DNA of 64,000 nucleotides. Origin: Bacteroidota bacterium. Its GTDB lineage: Bacteria > Bacteroidota > Bacteroidia > Bacteroidales > Prolixibacteraceae. This document shows positions 56,385 to 64,000 of the stretch, piece after piece; position 1 is the first letter of the stretch, and each line of letters opens with the position of its first letter. The position numbers and the translations under genes were made by a program. Where the stretch lies: the NCBI GenBank assembly GCA_023428545.1, contig JAEYXH010000008.1, positions 247,745 to 311,744 of the forward strand, given 5' to 3'. The notes beneath the pieces are model-generated. The model ran no database searches and was not told the origin of the DNA. It saw only the letters and a program-made list of their open reading frames with translations.

Positions 56385-58331
56385 TCAATCCCAGGAATGC
56401 GGGATCTTTTCGATATGGCCGTAAAGTATTGGATTTCCTTTACGCAAATAAATGGTAAAATTGTCAGCTATGAAGGTTCTCCTTCCCTTATTCCAGATAA
56501 ATACCTTCAGCATGACATCATTTCCCCTGAGGTCTATGTCTGATAGTTTTACGGAAATGTGCGCCCTGATGTGGATGGAATCCGGTAGTAAATTATTGCC
56601 ATATTTTGAAGCATCACTTCCATTCCAGAAGATACCCTGGCCGTCTTGCTCCAGGGATGCCACCAGTATGACCTGATTTAGGCTATCATTTGATGTAAGA
56701 TCCACCGATATGTCGATAAAATCGTTTTGCCCCTCTGCCAGCTCCCTTATATTCCTTGTATAGGTTGGGCCCCATTCCATCTGGCCATGCATACGATATT
56801 GATAATTATCGTTCACAATTGTATCCTTGATGATTCCGTTTGGGTCAATGCCCGACCAAAAAGCCGGAGTGGAAAGGTTGAAGTCGAGTTGTTCGACGGT
56901 CTTTTTTGAATTTTTGTCACTCCGGGCAAAAATGTAGCTGTTACCCCCCATGTAATTGTTTTCGATGACCATTTCAGGGTAATAATCCATGATGATGGGG
57001 ATGGCCACCGGATGAACCGAGTATAGACTGCCCAGGAACAGCGTATCGTATTCAGGTGAGTTTACTCTCAGGAAATCAATTAGTTCCTCTTCGCTTTCAA
57101 CTGTTTTATCCCAGTGAAACGGTTGGCTGACCCCATACTTGTCCAGGTAATAACGGGTGAACTTTGGATGGGAGTCGATCATCTTTAAATAGGGCTTTCC
57201 GGCTATGGATTTAAAGTCGGCCACGATTTTTTCGTAGGGTGAATCATAAAATACCCGGTAATGGTCTCTCTCAAAAATGAGGGTAAGGGTATTGACGATA
57301 AGAATGGAACCTGCCAGAAGCAGATTTACTAAAGGCTTTTGTTCACGGATGTGGCCGAACAGCACAAAAAGCAAATAAGGAAAACTAAAAATAAGGACTG
57401 AATATTGAAGCACTGAGCTCACCAGCATCGAATATGTAAAACCAATAGCAAGGGGTATAAGGAACCAAAGCAGTGATATTAGGAAAAATCCGGTTTTGAC
57501 CCGGTATTTGCCTGATTGAAAGATACCAAACAGAAATAAGGCGGCTGCCAGAGATATGGCGTAAAAGGAGAAATGGAAGATATACGCAAGATATCTGAGC
57601 GGGAAATCATAGCCGGGTTTGGCCAGCCATCCCTCAACGCCTCCAATTCCGAGCTGATAAAAGAAGATTCCAATATGGGGCAGATACAAAAGAATGATCG
57701 CCAGGCCCATTAAAAGATATCGGTTTCTGTATGTTGAGGGGATCATGAATAGGCCGGTAATCCCGACAATGAAGGCAAACAAAAGGCTAAAGTGATGATT
57801 ATAGGTACTTAGTGAAGCCGTGATAACAAAAAGAACGGCATTTTTCCGGAAATTCTTTTCGGGTGTAAGCATGAGGTTTGTCCAGAAAAGTACCATTGCC
57901 AGGGTCAGGAACAGGCCGCTGCCGTATGGACGGGCAATCTGGCTGTACATCACGGGATACTGAAGGGTCGCCAGGAATGCTGCAGCCACCAATCCGACAG
58001 TATTGTTAAACCAACGGCATCCTATCTTGTATATCAGGATAACGGATAATACCCCAGCCAGTAAAAAGGGGAGTTTTACCAGCCATTCGGTCATCCCTGT
58101 CACCTTAACCCAGTAATTGAGAAAAACCTGCACACCTGCAGGGTGCCCGTCAATCTTCACTCCCTGGTTGATGAGATCACTGAAATGATTAAAGCCTGTC
58201 CTGAAAAGAGCGCTGAATTCATCATGGGTAAATGGGATTTCCCGGATGCGGTAGAATCTTAAAACCGTAGCCACTGCCAATATCAGCAGGAGAATAAGGG
58301 TATCTGGTTTTTGAAAAATATGCTTTTTCAT
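56385..58331 (-). CDS. GT39-like (ArnT/PMT-type) membrane glycosyltransferase
   Basis: Membrane protein of 648 residues with about 11 helices in the first 345 residues and a large C-terminal periplasmic part. The GT-C marks are the first-loop acidic motif PFTHDEFSALFR (near 33-45), the following long loop with INQGVKIDGHPAGVQVF, and the helices GVLSVILIYKIGCRWFNNTVGLVAAAF. These are dolichol/undecaprenyl-phosphate-linked sugar transferases. The C-terminal region (residues about 400-640) carries beta-like segments (YTRNIRELAEGQNDFIDISVDLT) not typical of short ArnT. The acceptor is not identifiable. Overlap with the YkgJ gene is avoided when the latter starts at ATG. Confidence 0.78.
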   Translation of the reverse strand: MKKHIFQKPDTLILLLILAVATVLRFYRIREIPFTHDEFSALFRTGFNHFSDLINQGVKIDGHPAGVQVFLNYWVKVTGMTEWLVKLPFLLAGVLSVILIYKIGCRWFNNTVGLVAAAFLATLQYPVMYSQIARPYGSGLFLTLAMVLFWTNLMLTPEKNFRKNAVLFVITASLSTYNHHFSLLFAFIVGITGLFMIPSTYRNRYLLMGLAIILLYLPHIGIFFYQLGIGGVEGWLAKPGYDFPLRYLAYIFHFSFYAISLAAALFLFGIFQSGKYRVKTGFFLISLLWFLIPLAIGFTYSMLVSSVLQYSVLIFSFPYLLFVLFGHIREQKPLVNLLLAGSILIVNTLTLIFERDHYRVFYDSPYEKIVADFKSIAGKPYLKMIDSHPKFTRYYLDKYGVSQPFHWDKTVESEEELIDFLRVNSPEYDTLFLGSLYSVHPVAIPIIMDYYPEMVIENNYMGGNSYIFARSDKNSKKTVEQLDFNLSTPAFWSGIDPNGIIKDTIVNDNYQYRMHGQMEWGPTYTRNIRELAEGQNDFIDISVDLTSNDSLNQVILVASLEQDGQGIFWNGSDASKYGNNLLPDSIHIRAHISVKLSDIDLRGNDVMLKVFIWNKGRRTFIADNFTIYLRKGNPILYGHIEKIPHSWD

Positions 58332-58567
58332 GCTACGACTTCCAAAAGGCTATGCCTCTTTCCTTGTTATTGGGATGTAACTTCGGAATAGGTTTCAAAC
58401 CTAATAATAATCTGCTGAAAATTGTCTTCAGTTCTGAAAATGCCTTACCAGCTAAAATGAACAACCAGCCTGTAAGGGTATCGGTTTATGGCAGAAAAGC
58501 CGGGTCAGCCACGTTCCGGTGTACTTTTGTTGACAGGCCCACATAGTTAAACAGGATATCGACAGGA

Positions 58568-58672
58568 GACCGACAGGTGCTTTGCGTAAATATGCAATAG
58601 ATATACTTTAGATATTCTATAGCAGGTCAGTATAGAATAAGTATAGAATAACTATACAAGAAGTATTCAATA
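58568..58672. repeat. 11-bp periodic repeat array, locus 2 (inverted to locus 1)
   Basis: TA steps recur at 58587, 58598, 58609, 58620, 58631, 58642, 58653 and 58664, eight times with exact 11-base spacing. AGTATAGAATA is a perfect tandem at 58629 and 58640. The left end holds GACCGACAGG (58568-58577), the reverse complement of the right-end motif of the array at 25516-25625. On the minus strand TACGCA lies just before CCTGTCGGTC in both loci. Confidence 0.6.
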
Positions 58673-58780
58673 TACGACTCGGTACTCAACCGATGGCAGA
58701 TTTTCCTCTAGCCAGAAATTTTTTTAATAATAATTCAGGGTGTCCACGAAATGACCATATGTAATATAAAAATTTGTTCG

Positions 58781-58788
58781 TAATTTTG
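58781..58788 (+). promoter_or_regulatory. -7 box upstream of the small HTH gene
   Basis: TAATTTTG, an exact TAnnTTTG match, 107 bases before the ATG, giving a leader of about 100 bases. Confidence 0.4.
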
Positions 58789-58895
58789 TTTCTGCAGACG
58801 TGCCAAGAGTTATCAACTGTATTGGAATCCATAATTGGGTTATGCGACAGTTTGTAAATGCTTGTTAAAGCGATGCTAAACCAAAAACCAAAAAA

Positions 58896-59210
58896 ATGAA
58901 AGCAATAGAACAAATTGAACGATTGATGCTAATGAATAATTTGATCAAGGCACATCATACCGGATCGCCCGAACAATTTTGTAAAAGGATGAATATCAGC
59001 CGAAGGCAGATGTTCAGTTGTCTGGAGTTTTTTCGAGACTATGGTGTAGAGATTGAATTCTCCAGGGCCATGAATTCATATCATTATGCGAATGGCCATG
59101 AATTGGAAATCAATTTCAAGTTGTCGAAAGTTCCTGCAACCCGGTATAACTACCATAAAACAGTGAAGGGACTGAAAGGCAGTGGCCATTTCAGTCCCCT
59201 CAAAGACTAA
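58896..59210 (+). CDS. Small helix-turn-helix protein (HTH_11-like)
   Basis: A 104-residue protein: MKAIEQIERLMLMNNLIKAHHTGSPEQFCKRMNISRRQMFSCLEFFRDYGVEIEFSRAMNSYHY. Residues about 5-62 form a HTH_11-type winged helix (TGSPEQFCKRMNISRRQMFS as HTH, then the wing). The last 40 residues are basic. Many Bacteroidota carry such short regulators with no clear target. The coding end contains a 10-base inverted repeat (59168-59177 and 59189-59198). It stands alone between an AT-rich intergenic region and the convergent GH51 gene; it may be autoregulated or related to the repeat array upstream, which is unproven. Confidence 0.72.
   Translation: MKAIEQIERLMLMNNLIKAHHTGSPEQFCKRMNISRRQMFSCLEFFRDYGVEIEFSRAMNSYHYANGHELEINFKLSKVPATRYNYHKTVKGLKGSGHFSPLKD
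59168..59198 (+). repeat. Inverted repeat in the 3' end of the small HTH gene
   Basis: GGGACTGAAA (59168-59177) and TTTCAGTCCC (59189-59198) form perfect 10-base arms inside the last codons, loop of 11 bases. No T-run follows, so the role as terminator is uncertain. Confidence 0.5.
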
Positions 59211-59227
59211 TGTTTAGAAGAAATTAG

Positions 59228-60775
59228 TTATTCCATTTCAAGTGTTACGACCGAATGCGGCGGAAGGGTAACTTCCAGGGTGTTCGTCCCGGTAACCTTG
59301 TACCCTTTGAATTCGCCTGGTTTTACCTGTTGCGGATTATCGAAGGTATTGACACTGTTGTACTTTGGTGCCATCAGGATCTCTCCTTTATTGACCTTTT
59401 TAACGGCAGCTCCATTCATTTCGACTGTCAGCCTGATTTCTTTGCCCGGATGGACATTGCTCAGTGACATATGGATTTTTCCGTTTGCGTTTTTGCTGAC
59501 TGTTTGGCTAATGGCCGGTACAGAGTCGTCCCCAAATTTGTAAGGTTCGGTTATCAGGGAGCTTTTCATCAATTTGGCATCACCGTGTACCTTATACATG
59601 TTGAAGACATGATAAGTGGGCGTCATGACCATTTTGTCACCTTCGGTAAGGATCATCGCCTGAAGCACGTTCACTGTCTGGGCAATGTTGGCCATTCTGA
59701 CGCGGTCTGAATGACGGTTGAAGATGTCGAATGTGGTGGCTGCAATCAGGGCATCCCTCATCGAGTTCTGCTGGAACAGGAACCCGGGATTGGTGCCAGG
59801 CTCTACGTCAGTCCAAATACCCCACTCATCTACATAAAGCCCGATTTTTTTTGCGGGATCATAGTCATTCATGATGTTGCTGTGACGGGTGATGAGCTCA
59901 TCCATCCTCAGGCCTGCCCTGATTCCCGAGAAATAGAGATCTTCCCCAAATCCGGTGGCCGCTGTTTTATTGTTCCAACCCGGTCCGGCAATGGTATAAT
60001 AATGAACCGATAAGGCATCCATGCTCCTGCCGGCATTTTCCATCAAAACGCGGGTCCAGTTGTAGTCATTGCCGTTTGCGCCACAGCCAACCCTGGTCAG
60101 CCGGTCTTTGCCATATTCCCAGGCGTACCCCGAATACTGCCTGAGCAGATTGGAATAATACTCGGGCGTCATGTTGCCGCCACAACCCCAGCTTTCGTTG
60201 CCAATTCCCAGGAAACGGACATTCCATGGCTTTTCCCTTCCGTTGCTGCGACGCAGGTTCGCCATTTCCACATCTTCGGGTGAGGTCATATATTCGATCC
60301 ATTGAACCATTTCCTGAACGGTTCCGCTACCCACATTTGCCGAAATGTAGGCATCACATCCGAGCATTTCGCATAAATCGAGAAATTCGTGGGTGCCAAA
60401 ACTGTTATCTTCGACCACTCCTCCCCAAAATACGTTTTTGATTTTGGGCCTTTCATTTCGGGGTCCGATTCCGTCTTTCCAATGGTAAGTATCGGCAAAG
60501 CAGCCACCCGGCCATCGAAGTACTGGTATATCGAGCTCCTTGAGTGCCTCAAAAACATCTTTCCGGTAACCGTTGATGTTCGGGATGGGTGAGTCGGTTC
60601 CCACCCAAATACCGTCGTATATGCAGCGACCTAAATGCTCTGCAAAATGTCCGTATATGTACTTGCTGATTGGCTGCCCCTCACTGGTGGCATCGATGGT
60701 TAGCTTATTTTGGGCATTCACCCCCTGAAACATCAGGATGATTATCAATCCTGACAATAACAAAGCCTGTTTCAT
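59228..60775 (-). CDS. Exported GH51 alpha-L-arabinofuranosidase
   Basis: Glycoside hydrolase of 515 residues that removes terminal alpha-L-arabinofuranose from arabinan or arabinoxylan. Signal peptide [23 protein letters not shown]51 marks: [24 protein letters not shown] near residue 40, [19 protein letters not shown] near 93, the acid/base Glu in [15 protein letters not shown] (near 195), and the nucleophile Glu in [12 protein letters not shown] (near 318). A C-terminal beta domain ends in [12 protein letters not shown]. It converges on the small HTH gene with 17 bases between stops and is a single-gene unit with no SusCD neighbours. Confidence 0.95.
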   Translation of the reverse strand: MKQALLLSGLIIILMFQGVNAQNKLTIDATSEGQPISKYIYGHFAEHLGRCIYDGIWVGTDSPIPNINGYRKDVFEALKELDIPVLRWPGGCFADTYHWKDGIGPRNERPKIKNVFWGGVVEDNSFGTHEFLDLCEMLGCDAYISANVGSGTVQEMVQWIEYMTSPEDVEMANLRRSNGREKPWNVRFLGIGNESWGCGGNMTPEYYSNLLRQYSGYAWEYGKDRLTRVGCGANGNDYNWTRVLMENAGRSMDALSVHYYTIAGPGWNNKTAATGFGEDLYFSGIRAGLRMDELITRHSNIMNDYDPAKKIGLYVDEWGIWTDVEPGTNPGFLFQQNSMRDALIAATTFDIFNRHSDRVRMANIAQTVNVLQAMILTEGDKMVMTPTYHVFNMYKVHGDAKLMKSSLITEPYKFGDDSVPAISQTVSKNANGKIHMSLSNVHPGKEIRLTVEMNGAAVKKVNKGEILMAPKYNSVNTFDNPQQVKPGEFKGYKVTGTNTLEVTLPPHSVVTLEME

Positions 60776-60983
60776 AGTTGATGTTTTATGGATTCAGTTT
60801 CTTTGTGTAAATATAAAAGTATTTTTTACATTTTAAAACCATGAAGAAAAATTCCCTCCATTCCATGGCATGATCGTATGTTGGCATTCTGAAGCTCCAT
60901 CCAATGGATGTATACGGTTTATTTTGTAATTTTTGCGCCGATTTATTGACTATTTATCTGATTTCTGTAAAAACTTACGCTAT

Positions 60984-63800
60984 ATGATGAAAATGAAAAT
61001 TGCAATTTGTGCGTTGTGGATAATGTTCCTGACAGGTTTCAGCCTGATCGGAACGACTGCCTATAGCCAGCAGCCGCCTGTTGATCCTGCCATACGCACA
61101 GGGAAACTGGCCAATGGCCTGACCTATTACATCCGACACAATGAGGAACCCAAAGAAAGGGCCAGTTTCTATATCATCCAGAATGTAGGGGCACTTCTTG
61201 AAAACGATAACCAGGATGGCCTTGCACATTTTCTGGAACACATGGCTTTTAACGGGACCAAAAATTTCCCCGGAAAGGGAATCATCAATACACTTGAAAA
61301 GCATGGGGTGGCGTTTGGCCGCAACATCAATGCCTATACCTCCCAAAATGAAACGGTATATAACCTGAGTGATGTTCCGGTAAATGCTCCCGGACTGATC
61401 GACACCTGTTTGCTGATTTTGCACGACTGGTCCGATTACCTTTTATTGACCGAGGAGGAAATCGACCTGGAAAGAGGGGTGATTTCAGAGGAGTGGAGAA
61501 CAAGGAGGAATGCATCTTTCAGGATGCAGCGTCAGTTTTTTCCGGTACTTTTCAAAGATTCGAAATATGCGGTTCGTGATGTCATTGGCAATCTTGATGT
61601 GATCAAGAATTTTGATTACCCCACGCTTCGCAGTTTTTACCACGACTGGTACCGGACTGACCTTCAGGCCATCGCGGTTGCCGGCGATATTGATGTGGAT
61701 GAAATGGAAAAGAAAATCATCAAACTCTTTTCAGGCATCAAGGCTGTTGAGAATGCCCAGGAAAGAGAATTCATAACCATTCCGTATCATTCCGAAACTC
61801 TCTTCACGAAGGCCACTGATCCGGAAGCGACCTCTTCATCGGTAGCCATCTATGTCAAGTTTGAAGGGGCCAAGCCTGAGAACAAGGATTTGTCGTACCT
61901 GAGAAAATCATACGCTGCCAACCTGTTTAACCGCATGATGAGTGACCGCATCAATGAAATCCTCCAAAGGGGAAATCCTCCGTTCATGAGCGGAAGTATC
62001 AGCTATGGTGGTTTTGCCAGGGGATACGACATACTGGCCATCAATGCCACTGCTCATCCGAACCGGATGGAAGAAGCGTTGAAAGCAATTTATGGCGAGG
62101 CTTTGCGGGTTAAACTCCATGGATTTACCCAACCTGAGCTGGAAAGGGCAAAAAGGAATGTCATCAGCATGATGGAAAACCAGTGGAAACAGCAGGATAA
62201 AATCCGGAATGATCAGCATATCAGAAAGATGCAGGCACATTACCTGCAGGGTGAACCATTAATCTGTGTCGATTTTGAATGGGAATACATACAGGAAATC
62301 CTTCCGGGAATAACGGTTGGGGAAGTCTCTGAAATGGCCAGGAACTGGGTCAAAAACGAAAACCGTGTCGTGATTGTCACGGGTCCTGAAAAGGAAGATG
62401 TCCGGCTTTTGGATGAAGAAACAGCTTTCTCCATTATGTCGGAGGTTGATAACAGCACATTGTTGCCATATGAGGAACAGGATCTGGGCACAAACCTTAT
62501 CACCGAAGAGTTAAAAGGTGCTTCGGTTGTCGGTACCCGTCGGTTGGAAGATTTGCAGGCAGTTGAATGGACACTGTCAAACAATGCGAAGGTAGTATAT
62601 AAGTTTGCTGATTTCCAAAAGGATAATGTCATTCTTCAGGCATACAGCCCGGGAGGCAATTCAGTGCTCGATACCGAAGAATTGGCTTCGGCTGCCATGC
62701 TGGGCAATTTTATGGGAAGCTTTGGCGTGGGTGATTTTGATGCCACGGCACTTCGGCGAATGCTGGCAGGAAAAAATGTAGGGATTAACAGTTCACTTAC
62801 CTCACTGTTTGAAACTTTCAGGGGGAATAGCTCTCCGCGCGATTTTGAAACTTTGTTGCAATTGCTTTACCTTAGTTTTGAGCATCCCCGGTTCGAGGAG
62901 GAGGCTTACGAGGCCATGCGTATGCGTCTTCAGGCCGCAGTTGCCAATATGTCGAATAATCCACAGAAAATTATGAGCGATTCCCTTCAGCAGATTATGT
63001 CGGGTTACAGCGAACGCACCCTTGTTGTTACTCCAGGGATTTTTGATCAGTTCAGCCTGTCATCGCTTGAGAAGGTATACCGCAGCAGGTTTAAAGATGC
63101 TGGTGACTTCACCTTCTTCATTGTGGGTAATATTGATGAAGATAGTGTTCGCACATTGGCTGCCCGTTATATCGGTTCACTCGCCGATGATCCCCGTACT
63201 GAAAACTGGATGGATGACAAGATCCGGTTCCCGGAAGGCCAAACCAGGAAACAGATTCCTGTCGTATTGCAGACCGAAAAGGCCAATGTTACCGTTGCGC
63301 TCAACAAGCCCATGGAATATTCTCCTGAATCAAACCTGATACTTGAAGTCCTTCAGGGTATACTCCAGTTGAGGTATACCGAGGAAATCAGGGAGAAAGA
63401 GGGGGGAACCTATGGAGTCAGCGTCAATGCTTACAGTGAAAGACACCCATTGAGCCAGAAAAGTGTGATGATGAATTTCGATACCGATCCCGAAAAGGCT
63501 GATCACCTGAAATCAATTGTCTATCGCGAAATGGAAAAAATTGCAGCCGAAGGCCCAACTGAGGAGGATTTCGACAAGGTTGTCAAAAACCTGCTGAAAG
63601 ACAGGGAACAGGCAAAACCGAACAACGGTTACTGGATGGGTGTACTGATCAATTACTACCAGAACCAGTACAACTCAGATGCTTCCGAGAATTATGAGGA
63701 TATTCTTTCAAAAATGTCAAAAGAAGATATCCGTAAATTCGCGGCTGAATTCCTGAAAGGTGCCGATGCAGTCGATGTGGTATTCGTGCCGAAAAAATAG
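60984..63800 (+). CDS. Exported M16 family zinc protease (pitrilysin-like)
   Basis: Zinc protease of 938 residues with signal peptide MMKMKIAICALWIMFLTGFSLIGTTAYS from ATG 60984; a TTG 17 codons upstream was rejected. The inverted zinc motif HFLEH gives His82, Glu85 and His86, with the next Glu in the EEIDLERGVISEEWRTRR segment. The second half is the inactive M16 copy (SSFETFRGN-like SLFETFRGNSSPRDFETLLQLLYLSFEHPRFEEEAYEAM) and the usual YGVSVNAYSERHPLSQKS motif. Length and order match the two-part M16 proteases found in the periplasm of Bacteroidota, which degrade small peptides. A perfect terminator follows 46 bases after the stop. Confidence 0.94.
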   Translation: MMKMKIAICALWIMFLTGFSLIGTTAYSQQPPVDPAIRTGKLANGLTYYIRHNEEPKERASFYIIQNVGALLENDNQDGLAHFLEHMAFNGTKNFPGKGIINTLEKHGVAFGRNINAYTSQNETVYNLSDVPVNAPGLIDTCLLILHDWSDYLLLTEEEIDLERGVISEEWRTRRNASFRMQRQFFPVLFKDSKYAVRDVIGNLDVIKNFDYPTLRSFYHDWYRTDLQAIAVAGDIDVDEMEKKIIKLFSGIKAVENAQEREFITIPYHSETLFTKATDPEATSSSVAIYVKFEGAKPENKDLSYLRKSYAANLFNRMMSDRINEILQRGNPPFMSGSISYGGFARGYDILAINATAHPNRMEEALKAIYGEALRVKLHGFTQPELERAKRNVISMMENQWKQQDKIRNDQHIRKMQAHYLQGEPLICVDFEWEYIQEILPGITVGEVSEMARNWVKNENRVVIVTGPEKEDVRLLDEETAFSIMSEVDNSTLLPYEEQDLGTNLITEELKGASVVGTRRLEDLQAVEWTLSNNAKVVYKFADFQKDNVILQAYSPGGNSVLDTEELASAAMLGNFMGSFGVGDFDATALRRMLAGKNVGINSSLTSLFETFRGNSSPRDFETLLQLLYLSFEHPRFEEEAYEAMRMRLQAAVANMSNNPQKIMSDSLQQIMSGYSERTLVVTPGIFDQFSLSSLEKVYRSRFKDAGDFTFFIVGNIDEDSVRTLAARYIGSLADDPRTENWMDDKIRFPEGQTRKQIPVVLQTEKANVTVALNKPMEYSPESNLILEVLQGILQLRYTEEIREKEGGTYGVSVNAYSERHPLSQKSVMMNFDTDPEKADHLKSIVYREMEKIAAEGPTEEDFDKVVKNLLKDREQAKPNNGYWMGVLINYYQNQYNSDASENYEDILSKMSKEDIRKFAAEFLKGADAVDVVFVPKK

Positions 63801-63846
63801 TATGCAATAACCTTTGGTCAGAGGCTTCAGACCTTGATAAGAACTT

Positions 63847-63882
63847 AACGCATCCGGAAGCAGATTCCGGATGCGTTTTGCT
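63847..63882 (+). terminator. Terminator after the M16 protease gene
   Basis: AACGCATCCGGAA (63847-63859) and TTCCGGATGCGTT (63865-63877), perfect 13-base stem, loop GCAGA, then TTTTGCTT. Confidence 0.9.
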
Positions 63883-63933
63883 TAGAATCAGGGGTAATGT
63901 GTGTTCACTGTGAATTTGCCTACCTTTGTGACA

Positions 63934-64000
63934 ATGGATGAAACCTTTAACCATCTTGTCCCGGAGGGAATTTACCAGGTTCGGTTGAGTGACTATGGCC
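63934..64000 (+). CDS. Start of a further gene, cut by the right edge (unidentified)
   Basis: The frame beginning ATG at 63934 (MDETFNHLVPEGIYQVRLSD) is open to the window edge, 22 codons. It follows the M16 terminator after about 50 bases. Too short to assign; listed because the start, position and lack of stops suggest a real gene. Confidence 0.4.
   Translation, partial: MDETFNHLVPEGIYQVRLSDYG

Larger units (their letters stand above)
58332..58895. other. 564-base intergenic region with repeat array and promoter
   Basis: Holds the array at 58568-58672, possible -7 boxes TACTTTTG (58522-58529) and TAATTTTG (58781-58788), and the leader motif CTAAACCAAAAACCAAA right before the HTH gene. A 64-codon frame at 58352-58546 is not convincing. 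Confidence 0.55.

Noticed and set aside
58352..58546. 64-codon frame in the intergenic region upstream of the small HTH gene
   Set aside because: No recognisable domain, mixed hydrophobicity and no promoter in front; most likely chance.

Overview
The window reads as a chromosomal stretch of a free-living, carbohydrate-degrading Bacteroidota (Bacteroidales/Marinilabiliales-like). Evidence: a SusC/SusD pair with a SusE-type lipoprotein, a C-terminal type IX secretion sorting domain on an amylase, many lipoproteins and TonB-dependent receptors, very few Shine-Dalgarno sequences, and promoters of the Bacteroidota type (TAnnTTTG at -7, sometimes TTTG at -33). No rRNA, tRNA, CRISPR array, insertion sequence or prophage was recognised. 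The taxonomic call is inference from gene families.

Layout. 1-7,060: housekeeping (phosphoglycerate kinase, cut by the left edge; DNA polymerase III delta'; M28 peptidase; DUF2797; branched-chain aminotransferase; DUF2461; IspD). 7,081-12,314: a minus-strand sugar operon in the order GH42, ROK kinase, FHS-type MFS transporter, SIS protein. 12,443-14,315: PheS and an MBL hydrolase. 14,330-21,262: minus-strand envelope genes, including a His-rich exported protein next to a TonB receptor with a CxxC plug motif, and a tight trio of an Ig-like lipoprotein, a DUF3108 protein and a 95-residue protein. 21,375-26,550: a GlpD-like protein without a nucleotide-binding motif, RNase R, a TetR regulator, an 11-bp-periodic intergenic array and a coiled-coil protein.

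27,009-42,373 is an alpha-glucan (starch/maltodextrin) utilisation locus. On the minus strand are a LacI-type regulator, an SLC45-like MFS transporter, a degenerate GH65-like protein and a periplasmic GH13. On the plus strand are SusC, SusD, SusE and a T9SS-secreted GH13. Two related LacI-type operator candidates lie in front of the two arms. The most unusual gene of the window is here: the SusD carries a roughly 190-residue insertion made of two SusE-type glycan-binding domains, closely similar to the two domains of the neighbouring SusE. A plausible flow is: surface capture by SusD/SusE, extracellular cutting by the secreted GH13, SusC import, periplasmic cutting by the second GH13, then MFS uptake. 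The cytoplasmic phosphorolysis step appears lost, since the GH65 is reduced and no beta-phosphoglucomutase is present.

42,431-64,000 is mixed: a ChbG/YdjC deacetylase, M19 dipeptidase, Mpl murein ligase, SMP-30 lactonase, GH2 beta-galactosidase lipoprotein, a cysteate synthase-like PLP enzyme (a possible sulfonolipid link), a cytochrome c-sugar dehydrogenase fusion, CPBP protease, PHP phosphatase, YkgJ-type Cys-cluster protein, GT39-like membrane protein, a second 11-bp-periodic array, a small HTH protein, GH51 arabinofuranosidase, M16 peptidase and the first codons of a further gene.
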